Below, in pieces: positions 1-12,100 of a stretch of 64,000 nucleotides of DNA. The position numbers were made by a program, and so were the translations under genes. The stretch spans positions 124,001 to 188,000 of the forward strand of contig JAQBPO010000042.1 of assembly GCA_028287465.1 (NCBI GenBank). The letters are read 5' to 3'. Position 1 is the stretch's first letter; the number at the start of each line of letters is the position of its first letter. The DNA is from Fibrobacterota bacterium (GTDB lineage Bacteria > Fibrobacterota > Fibrobacteria > UBA11236). The notes beneath the pieces were generated by a model. That model was not told the DNA's origin, searched no databases, and saw only the letters and a list, made by a program, of their open reading frames with translations.

Positions 1-183
1 TTGCGTTCCGGAATGGCCGGCGAAAACGGGTTATAGTTCGGGCGTCCGCGTCCCGCCTGGTTATAGAATCGTAAAGCCATGGTACGGACTCGTAAATCGT
101 CTTCCAACCGTAACTTACGCGAAGGTCCGGGATCCGGCCGGATCGATCCATGATGCGTCGGAACCACGGTTAATCCGCACACC
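1..183 (+). promoter_or_regulatory. Upstream region of the giant secreted protein
   Basis: No gene is visible here. Two direct copies of GGTTATAG begin at 29 and 59, exactly 30 bp apart, which would place them on the same helical face. They could be regulator half-sites or tandem promoter elements; this is inference. No clear -35 or strong ribosome-binding site is seen before the ATG at 184. Confidence 0.3.
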
Positions 184-3100
184 ATGTACGCGCTTTTCCG
201 GAATCACTTTCCATTCATCCCGCGGGAGCGTTCCGGCTTAAACGGTTTTCCGATCGCGCTTTTCATTTTCATGGCGGGACTCGGTTCCGGGACCGCGGCC
301 ATCAAGACCTGGGTGGGAGGAAACGGACCCGGCGGCGCGAACGGTTGGGCCACGGGCGCCAACTGGAGTCCTTCAGGCGCGCCCGCCGCAACGGACACCC
401 TGGTATTCGATGGCACCACCGCCAACGATTGCCTCGTGAACTCCCCCGTCGTCACGGCCAACAAGATCACCATGACCGGTTACACCCATGTCTTCGATCT
501 CAACACGCGCACCCTTGCCATCGCAGGCACCCTGGGGGATTTCCGCACCAGCGGCACCTTCTCCTTCACCACGGGCAAGATCTCCTTCACCGGAACCGCG
601 GCGCAGACCTTCATCCCCCATGCCAGCCTCACCATGCCGCCCATCGAGCAGAACGGAACGGGCGGAACCACCATCGCGACCAATGCCCTGATCACCTCGA
701 GCCTTACCATGGCCAACCTCGCCAGCAACGGCGCCTTCAACCTGGGATCGGGATTCGTCCATAGCGTCACCGCCACCCTGACCCTGAACGCGAACGGCAA
801 CCTGGATTTCGGAAGCTCCACCTTGGCCTTCGGCGGCACCGCCGCCAATTTTTCCGCCTTGACCACCCTGACCCCGGGAACGGGTACCCTTCGGTTCAAC
901 GCCACCTCGGGAACCCAGGTGTTCACGCCCAAGTCCGGCGGCACCCATCCCAATATCACCCACACCGCGGCGGGCATCCTGCAATTGGCGACCAACGGCC
1001 TCACCTGCCTCAGCTACAGCAACTCCGCCGGCATCCTGGATTTCAACGGCATGAACGTCACGACCACGACGGGCGATTTCACCGTCACCAACGGAACCTC
1101 CACCACCTTCACCAACCTGGCGGGCAGGACCATCACCGTGGGCGCCAATGCCACGCTTACGGGGCAATCCGGGAATCTGCTCAACCTCAATCCCGGAGCC
1201 ACGGGATGGACCCTCACCGGCACGGCCTCCAGCACGGTGGCCGCGAACTATGCCGCCATCTCCTATGGTACGGTCAATCCTTCCAACATCATCGGCTCCA
1301 CCGCGAACTGCACCGACGGCGGGAACAATGTCCGTTGGGCCTTCCTTTCGGCCTATACCTGGACAGGCTTGGGGGCGGACTATAATTGGAGCACGACGGG
1401 CAACTGGTCCGGTGCGGCCGTCCCCAACTCCCTCTCCCAGGTCACCTTTGACGGGACATCGACGAAGAAGTGCATCCTCGACGTCGATGCGACCGTGTAT
1501 TCGATCCAGTTCACCAGCGGCTATTCCTCCTCGGATGCCAATACCGGCAAGTTCGATTTCTCGACCCATACCCTCTCGGTCGCGACGGGGGCGGCCGATT
1601 TCACCATGGGCTCAAGCGCTTCCATCGTGCCCGGCACTGGAACCCTCGCCTTCACCAATACGGACGGGGCCGCTACGCAATCTTTTACGCCCAGGGCGGG
1701 CGCGACCTTTCCGGCACTCTCCAAAAGCGGCGCGGGAACCCTGACGCGCGCCACGAATGCATTGACGGCGGGGGCCTTGACGGTCACCGGCGGCGCCCTG
1801 GGATGGGGAAGCGGTTCCCTGACCAATGCGGTGGCGTCCATCAGCGTTTCGGGCGGCGCTTCCATGGATTTCGGCGCCCAAACCGTCCAGGTCACCAGCG
1901 GGAACGCGGACCTTTCCGGCGTGGGAACCTTGGTCGCGGGCACCGGTACCTTGGAATTCACCGGGACCGGCGGCACCCAGGTATTCACCCCCAAGGCTTC
2001 CGCGACCCATCCCTACATAGTCCATTCGGGCGCCTCAACCCTGCAGCTCGCCACCAATGATTTGACCGCGGCGGGATTCTCCCAAAGCGCCGGCATCCTG
2101 AGCTTCAACGGCAGGAACGTCGCTGCCACCGCCGACTTCGTCGTCACCAACGGAACCACCACCAGTCTTACCGGACTCGGCGGCAGGACCATCACGGTGG
2201 GCGGAAACGCGACCTTTACCGGCCAGGCTGGGAACCTGCTGAACCTGAATCCGGGCGTGAGCGGATGGACCCTGACGGGCGGGGCCTCAAGCGTGGTGAC
2301 CGCCACCTTCGCGAATATTTCCTACGGCACGGTCAATCCCTCCACCATCGCCGGTATCGCCACGTCCTGCACCAACGGGGGGAACAATGTCCGCTGGACC
2401 TTCATCGTGCCCGTGGTCTGGGACGGAGGAGGCGCCGATGGCACCTGCGGCGGCGCCGCCGGGGACGGCAACAAATGGTCCTGCGCGGCCAACTGGGACG
2501 GAAACGTGGTCCCCACCGGCACGGATACCGTGGTCTTCAACGCCACCTCGACCAAGAATTGCAAGCTGGACGCGTCCGTGGCTGTCAACGGGATAAGCTT
2601 CTCCTCGGGATATACGGGAACCTTCGATTTCCAGAGCTACACCATGACGGTTTCCGCGACCGGGGATTTCCGGACGGGCGGGGCCATCACCCCGGGCACC
2701 GGCAAGATTTCCTTCAACGGCAGCGCCGCCCAGAGATTGATACCCCCCGGCATCCAGGCCAATTCCATCCTGCCTACCATCGAGCAGAACGGAACGGGCG
2801 GCACCACGGTCACGACCAACCGCTTGCGTACCGCGACCTTGGTGCTGGCGAATCTGTCCGGCAATGGTGCGTTCAACCTGGGATCGGGACTACAGGATAC
2901 CGTGACGACGGATTTGACCATGAATGCGAACGGCAACCTGGATTTCGGGAGCTCGACCCTGAATTATACCGGGGCCACTATGGATTTCAGGAACCTTACC
3001 ACCCTGACCGCCGGTTCGGGCACGATCGCCTTCATGGGGGGATCCGGGGTCAATACCACCCTGATTCCGAAGACGGGGATGACCCTTCCGGCGATTTCCA

Positions 3101-6100
3101 AGTTCAACGCCAATACCGTCACCCTTTCCACCAATGGCCTGACCGCCGGGACATTCACCATGACGGGAGGCAATTGGAACTGGGGCAATGGCCTGAGCCA
3201 TTCCATAACCTCCATTTCCGGAAGCGCCAATCCCACCATGCTCTTCGGATCCAGTACCGTGGCCGTCAACTCCGGAAACGCGGATTTCACCGGTATGAAC
3301 GTCACCGCAAATACCGGAACCCTGTCCTTCACCGGAACCTCGGGCACCCAGATCCTGAAACCCAAGTCGGGCCAGACCCATCCCACCATCGCGCATCCGG
3401 GCGCTTCCACCCTGCAACTCGCGACCAATGCCTTGATCTGCCTGAGCTTCACCCATAGCGGCGGAACCTTCGATTTCAACAGCCTGAACGTGACGACCTC
3501 CGGCAACTTCACCGTCACGAACGGAACCTCCGCGACGTTCACCAACCTGGGCGGGCGTACCCTGACCGTTTCCGGCAACGTGAACCTGGCCGGCACGGCC
3601 CTTAGCCCGCTCAACCTGAATCCGGGCAGCATCTGGAACCTCACGGTGACCGGGACCCTCGCGGCTTCCAGGGCCACCGTTGGGAACGGCAATGCGGCCG
3701 GGGCGGCTTCGCCGGGCGCCGCCACCTTGAGCGAAAATGTGGGCGGCAATACCAACTGGACCTTTTCCGGGTTGGACTATACGCCCTTCAACTATTCCAC
3801 CATCATCAATATCAATACCACCTCCACGGGCGCGAACATCACTTCCAACCTGACGAATTTCCCCTTGCTGGTCCGCCTGGATTCCAACAACTTCTTCTTC
3901 TCCCAGGCGCAACCGGACGGCCGCGACATCCGCTTCTCGGACCCGGACGGGACGTCCCTGCCCTATGAGATCGAGCGTTGGGACGCCGCCAACAAGAAGG
4001 CGGAGTTGTGGGTCAAGGTCCCGCAAATCGACGGCAACAGCAACGGCGATTTCATCATCCTGTATTGGGGGAACGCCAACGCCCTGCCAACGGCCTCCGC
4101 ATCGGGCGTCTTCGGGAGCTACCGTTCCGTCCTGCACCTGCAACAAAGCCCCGGAGCCTCCGCGCCGCAATTCACGGACGCCAGCGGCAATGCGGACAAC
4201 GGTACGGCCCAATCCGGCGCCACCGGGGACAGCGCGACCGGCCTCAGCGGCATGGGCTACCGGCTTCCCGGAGGCACCTCCAAATACATCTCCACGGCCA
4301 CGTCCTTCGTGAACCCCACCACCTTCACCCTTTCCCTTTGGCTCAAGACCACCTCCATGGTGGGCGGGCGCTATTTCGGGTTCGCGTCCTCCCAGACCGG
4401 AGTGAGCGTCTCCAACGATCGGGTGATCTGGATGGACAATACCGGGAAGCTCAGCTTCGGCGTCTATCCGGGCGTGAGCAAGGTCCTGACTTCGGCTTCG
4501 GCCTATAATGACGGTCGATGGCACCGGGTGACCGCTCGGCTTTCCACGGCGGGCCAATTCCTCTATGTCGACGGGGTGCAGGTGGGTTCCGATGCCACGG
4601 TGACCACGGGGGAGAGCTATACCGGGTATTGGCGGGTAGGCTATGACGGCATGGCCTGGAGCCCCGCCCCCACCAATACGAACCCCGTGGCCGTGGTGGA
4701 TGAGGCCGAGGTCATCCATAGCGCCCTTTCCGCCGATTGGATCAAGCTGGAGTACGAGACCCAGAAGGAGAACACCGGCAACATCATCTCCTTCGCGAAT
4801 TCCGCCCTCTCCAATTGGGCCTATTCGACCAAGGTCTACGTGAATACCTCGCCTTCAGGCGCCTACATCGCTGCGGACGTGGCGAATTTCCCCATGCTGG
4901 TCCGCCTGACAAACGCGAATTTCAATTTCGCGCAGGCGAAGAGCGATGGCGGGGACCTCCGTTTCGCGGACAGCGCCGGGACCATGTTGCCTTATGAAAT
5001 CGAACGCTACGACGCGACGAACAAGGTCGCGGAAGCCTGGGTGCTGCTCCCGACCGTCCGGGCCAACAACAATTCCCAATGGTTCCGCATGTACTGGGGC
5101 CGGTCCTTCGCCTCCTCCCTTTCCTCGGCCGGATCGGTTTTCGCGGCATCGAACAATTTCGCCGGAGTCTACCATCTGGGCGAGGACGGCAATACCACGG
5201 CCTCCGGGTATCGCGATGCCACCACCCTGGGCAACCATGCGACCGGCGTGGCCATGACCAACGCCACGGACGTCACGGGCGATATCGGGCTGGGCCAGAA
5301 CATGAACGGATCGACCCAAGGCATCAACGCCGGCGGCGGTTCCACGGGGTCCACCCTGCATCCCACCACGGCCTTCACCCTGGAAGCCTGGGTCAAGGCC
5401 ACGGCGAAATCCGCCAACGATAAGGTGATCTCGAAAAGCTACAGCGCGAATTCTTCGCCCTTCATCGAATACGAGCTGGCGCTCAATGGCGCCGGCACCT
5501 TGTACCAGGTGGGGGTGACGACGGGCGGAGCCGCAACCTATGCTACGGGCACAACGGTAACGGCCACGGGTTCCTGGTACCACCTTGCCGGCACCTATGA
5601 CGGGGCGACCCTGAAGTTCTACCTGAACGGCGTATTGGAAACCTCCGCCGCCAAGACCGGGGTCCTGAACGACTATACCCAACCCATGTATCTGGGAACC
5701 AACCAATGGGCCGCCGCGGAGGCCTTGAACGGGATCCTGGACGAGGCCCGCATATCCAATGCGGCCCGGTCCATCGATTGGATCCGCCTGTCCTACGAAA
5801 CCCAGAAGGCGACCGCCACCGCCGTGCAGGTGGGCCCCCGCACGCCGGATTTCGCCCGGTCGGTCCGCTTCAATTTCAATACCACCGCCACCGGGGCCAA
5901 CGTGACCGCGACGGACGTGGCCAATATCCCCATCCTATTCCGCCTCAACAGCGCCAATTTCGATTTCTCGGCGGCCACCAACGCGGGTACCGACATCCAG
6001 TTCGTGGACAAGGACGGGACCTTCCTCTACCACGAGGTGGTGGAATGGGACAAGGCCAACAAGGTAGGCAAGGTCTGGGCCAAGATCCCCCAGGTGGACA

Positions 6101-9100
6101 AGAACGTCACCACGGACTACGTGACCCTCTATTACGGCTGCGCAACCTGCGCCTCCAGCCCGTACGCCGTTTCCGATTCGGTATGGAGCGCCTATCGGGG
6201 CGTCTGGCACATGAACGGCTCAAACGAGAACCAGGCCAAGGACGTGACACGCTACCGGAACCACCTGACCTACAACAACGATGTTCCCATGGGGGCCGGC
6301 CTTACCGCTCCGCAATCCCCCTACTTCAGCGCCAATTGCGCCAAGGTCGCCGATCCCGCCGGAGGGGATTTGGATCTGGGCACGGGCGATCTCACGGTCA
6401 TGGGCTGGTTCAAGACCAGCGTGGCTTCCGAAACCGGCGTCTATCGCGTCCTGGCCGGCAAGACCAATCCGAGCGTCACGCCCCGTTACGGGTACGGTCT
6501 CGTCACCGTGGCCGCGGGGGTGGTGGATTCGGGAAAGGTGTTCTTCGAGATCTTCAGCAACGGCACCCAGAAAGCGACGCCGTTCAGCACCAGCCGGGTC
6601 AATGACGGGGTCTGGCATTTCATTTCGGGAAAAAGGGCCACCAACATCCTGGAAAGTTATGTCGATGGGGTTTCCATGGGCACCGTTTCCGCGGCCGGCG
6701 CCACCATCGACAATCCGGAAAGTTTCGTGGTGGCCGGGACCACGGACGAGAGCGCGACCAATTTTTACATCGGGAACGTCGGCGACGTTTCGGTTTCGGC
6801 GACGGCGTTTTCGGCCGATTACATCAAGATGTCCTACCAGAACCAAAAGGCCGCGGACGCCCTCCTTTCCACTCCAATCACCGCGGCATCCTTCCAGAAG
6901 TCCAAGGTCTTCAAGCTGAATACGACGGCCTCCGGCGCCAACGTTTCCGGGGACGTCTACAATTTCCCCTTGCTCCTGCGCATCTCGGACGTGAACGGGG
7001 GCCTGGTGGACCTGGTCCAGAACGGCGGAACCGATATCCGCTTCCTCGACGGGGACGGGGTGACGTGGCTGGATTACCAAGTGGAACGCTGGGACAAGAC
7101 CGCGGACAGCGCGGAAGTCTGGGTGAAGGTCCCCAAGGTCATCGGCAATTACGCGGGCCAGACCATCACCATGTATTACCAGCAGGTGTCCGCGACGGTC
7201 CCGGACGGGCAGTGCGCCACCTGCGTATTCAATACCTCGAGCGGCTTCGCCGGGGCCTGGCATCTGGACGAGGACGGCAACAATACGGCGAGCGGCTACC
7301 TGGACGCGTCCAACGGCCTTCATCACGCGACCGGCACCAGCATGCTGACGACTTCGGACGTGGCCGGCATCGTGAACCTGTCCCAGGACTTCGACGGCAC
7401 CGCCGATTACCTGACCGTGACCGATCACGCGGATTTCGATCCGGAGCGCGGGATAACCCTCGAGTTGTGGGCCCGGCCGGACGACCTGGGAGGCGCCAGC
7501 CGCGGTCTGTTCAGCAAAGGGCGCGACAATGCCACCTCCGGTTATTGGTCCGGACTGTGGCGTTCGGTCGATGCGACGGGTAAATGGCGCGTGCAATATG
7601 GCGCCAGCGTCGTGAATTCCGTGACCACGGCGGCCCAGACCACTTGGGCGCACCTGGGCCTGAGCCTGATCCAGGGGGGCAGGTGGTACCTCTACGTGAA
7701 TGGAACCGTGACCGATTCAGGTACGTCGGCGGCCGGCGAACCCAAGAACGGAACCGAAAACGTGGCCATCGCCCGCGCCTTGGGCATATCCGAATTCTTC
7801 GACGGCCGTTTGGACGAGGTGCGATGGTCCAAGGTGATCCGCACCCCGGACTGGATCAAATTGGACTACCAGAACCAGCGCCGGGATCTCGCGCCGCTTT
7901 TCAATCCCAGCCCCGCGGATTTCCAGAAGACCCGGAAATACACCTTCAACACCACGCGGACCGGCGCCAACGTCATGGACAGCGTCACGAATTTCCCTCT
8001 GCTCGTCCGCATCTCGGACGTGAACGGGGGAATGGTGGACCTGGCGCAGAACAACGCTCCGGACATCCGCTTCCTGGACGGGGACGGCAAGACATGGCTC
8101 AATTACCAGATCGAAAGATGGGACAAGACGGCCGATTCCGCGGAAGTCTGGGTCCTGGTCCCCAAGGTGGACGGGAACAGCGATCATGATTTCATCACCC
8201 TCTATTACCAACAGGCCTCGGGCGCCACCGTGGCGGACGGGCAATGCGCCTCTTGCGTGTTCTCGGCTTCGAACGGGTACCTGGCCGCATGGCATTTGAG
8301 CCAGGCCGGCAACAATACCGCGGACAATTACGCGGATGCGAGCGGCAACGCCAAACATGGTACCGGCGTCAATATGGCCGCCGGATCGCAGGTGAGCGCC
8401 TTGGGGGCGAAGGGTCAGGTATTCAACGGCAGTACGCAATACATCAACGTGCCTACCAGCACCAATAACGTGGCGATCAACAACCAGAGCTTCACCTTGA
8501 GCGGATGGCTGAATCGCGCCTCAATAAACACTGCCGATTACCTGATCGGCCAGGGGCCATCCACCCTCGACAATGGCATGCATTTCGGGTATCGCAGCAC
8601 GAATTATTTCACTCTGGGCTTCTACGGGGACGATTTGGATGCGGTCGCCGCGAATACGACCACCGGCGCCTGGCAATATTGGGTTGCGACCTTCGATGTT
8701 TCCTCCAAGGCCCAAAAGCTTTATTACAACGGGGATTTCAACAATTCCAAGACCTCGGCCGGCAATTATACCGGAACGGGCGATGTATACCTCGGTAAGA
8801 ATACCTGGGGCATCGATTATTTCGACGGGACCCTGGACGAAATCCATATCAGCACCGTGGTGCGCGATTCCAATTGGATCAAATTGGAATATCAGACCCA
8901 GCGTTCGAGCGGCAACGTTTTCTGGAACGCACGTCCCGGCCCCAACAACCTGGCCACCCTGACGGCCACCGCCGGATCAGGTTCCATCGCCCTGGCCTGG
9001 AACACCCCGGTTTCCGATTCCTCCAACGCCGATTCCGTGGGGCTTTGGGTGAAGTACACCGGCTATCCCGATTCCGCCACCGCGGCCGCGACCACCCGCG

Positions 9101-12100
9101 TCGTCACCTTGGGCAAGACGGATTCCGCCTATGCCTATCCCGCGACCTATCCCGGCACCTATTATTTCGCCTTGGCCGTGCGGAACACCTCCGGCGCTTG
9201 GAGCCCTTTCACCAAATCCTCCTCGGATACCGCCAACCAGGGCGGTCCCTTCATGCCCGATACCGTCTACGCGGATTCCGCCACCGGCAGCAATGCGAAT
9301 ACCTGCACCCAGGCCAGGAATCCCGCCACGCCGATGCAGACCATCACCTACGCCCTCACCTGCGGCGCCGGCGCGGTGGATACCCTGGTGGTCCGCGCCA
9401 TGCCCGGCACCTATGCCGGCGTCGATACCGCCTTCGCCATGACCGGTTCCAAGCCATCCGTGGTCGCGTCCTTCGACAACCTCTCGCGCGCGGTCCTCTC
9501 CTCCCACGGTACCGTGAGCGAAGGCGTGACCAGGAACTTCACCATCGCGCTGAATTCCGGAATCACCCTGCGGCGGATGGACGTGAAATGCGCCGTGAAC
9601 GGGTACCTGGGCGTGTACCTGCTCGCGGCGGCGGGCAACAACGTCGTAGACGGCTGCCGCATCTACAACAAGGATGCCTCCACCAAGCATGCCACGGGGA
9701 TCTACACCTGGTCGGACAACGTGGATAACGTGCTGATCTGCAACAATCTCATCCTGGCCCCCGCCACCTACGGGATCCAGGCCGACAACAACAACGCCTT
9801 CGCCATCATCAACAACACCCTGATCGGGCCCGGGACCGCCGGGTCCAAGGGATTCTACATCGACGAAAGCGCGACGGACATAACCACGGTGACCATCACC
9901 GATAATATCTTCCAGAATTGGGACTACGGAATCCATACCCTGGATTCGGACAATGATATCGGCAAGGTGGACAACAACCTGTTCCACCTGGTCACGACGA
10001 ACCGGGAAGTGGTCCAGGAAACCGATGCCAACAAGATCCTGAAGGATCCCATGTTCGCCACCACCAACCTGGCCAGTCCGCACGCCTACAAGCTCCTGCC
10101 GGGCTCCCCGGCCATCAATTCCGGGACATCCGCCGTTAATACCTCCGCCTGGAGCCTAGGTCCCTCGGCCGATCTCTACGGTTCCGCCCGGACCATCGGT
10201 TCGGCCCGGGATATCGGTTTGTACGAGGGCGCCGGATTCGTGGCCAACCCCACGGGGGAGTTCGATACCCTTTCGACCTCCGCCACGGCCACCACCTTGA
10301 CGGTGAAGAACTCGAAATGGAAGATCATCTTCGATCAGGCGCGCGGCGGCGGCATCAATTTCCTCTCGGACATGGCCGATTCCGCGACCAACCTGCTGGC
10401 ATCGGGTTCCCTCCTTTTCGACGCGAAGTTCGACGCCTACGCCGCATCGGCGCAAACGGGCAATTCCATCGCCCCCGTTTTCGTGGAGAGGAACCGGACC
10501 CGGGCCCTCGTAAGGCAGCGCCTGGCGGTATCCGCTTCCTTGGAACTGAACATCTATTACGCGGTCTACGCGTCCGGGCACATCTACATCCAGAGCGAGT
10601 TGGCCAACCTGTCCATCGCCGCCGCCTCCGTGGGAACGGTGGATTATACCCTGAAGCTGGGTACCGCACTGACCGCCGGCAATTCCGGCGGCGGACCCAG
10701 CGGATTCGGGTACCTCACCACTTCCACCCGGGACGCCCTGCTGGCCATCACCCAGGATCTGAACGGCGGGGCGGCGGGAACGGAAACCTGGACGGCCTCC
10801 TCCGCATCGGGCCCGGGAGGGACCGTCGTATTCAATACCGCCAACCTGGATGATCCGGCCAAGAACATGAAGCGGCAGCATCATTTCCTGCTCTATATCG
10901 GGGATCAGGCCTTGGATTACAATAAGGCCGCCGGCATCGGCAACGACGCCTACAATCCCACCCCGCTTTCCGTCTCCTCCGGTTCGCTCCTGCATGAGCG
11001 GTCCTGGCAGGACGCCCTGTCCTGCCTTTGGACCTTGGACGATGGGGGAGGGACGGTCGCCCGGGACAAATCCGTCTACAATTCATTGAACGCCACGGTC
11101 TCCGGTTCCGGAATGGTCTGGACCGCCGGCAAGGTAGGGGGCGCTCTCCACCTGACCACGGCGGACGTGGCCGTGGTGGCCGATGCGGCGGCGCTGGAGG
11201 CTTCCATGAACGGGACCTACATGTTCTGGATCAAACCGGACTTCACGAACATGGGATCCACCGCCTTCATCCTTTCCAAGGGAACGACCGCTTCCGACGG
11301 TTGGTATTTCCGCAGGTCGGGATCCACCATCACCTTCAACATGGGTCCGGCTTCCGTCACCAGTCCGGCCCTCGTGGATGGGGCCTGGACCCATATCGCC
11401 GCCACCCTGAACGGCGCGTACATCTACCTCTACGTCAACGGCGTGCTCACGGCCGTTTCCTCCATTTCGCCCATCGCGACCGCCAATGCCTCCAACCTGC
11501 GCTTCGGCGAGAACGCCGGCGGGGGGACGGTGGACCGGTTCCAGGGGGACCTGGACGATATCCGGATCTACTACAACGAGCTTCCCGTGTCCCGGATCCA
11601 ATCCATCTGCAATCGGGGATTCTCCAAGGTCCACGGCCATTACCACGTGCGCGTCGACAACAACAACCGGTTCGTCGCCTTGTTGAACGATGGCGCGGCC
11701 CAGACCCGCGTCCAGCCGGCATTCCTGGTCGACAATTGGTACGGCACCAAGACCCCGAAGTTCGTCTACCTGAACGGGACCCGGCTCGTCCCGAACGTGG
11801 ATTACACGTCCGACTCCATCAGCCTGGACATCAACGGTTCGCAATTGGTCATCCAGCTCAACAAGGTCCTCACCGGGGCCGACCAGACCCTGTTCATCGA
11901 CGACGACGATTCCAGCGGATTCATGGGCGAAGCCGAAAAGATGAAGACCTTGACCATCTCGGCCACCGCGAACGACAAGATCGCGATCAAGAATTTCGCG
12001 GACACGGTGTTCGGGTCGGCAAGCACCAGGCAATGGTACCTGGAGCTGGATCTGAACGGTTGGACCACCCCGACCGCCAATCCGGCCACCAACGGTTTCG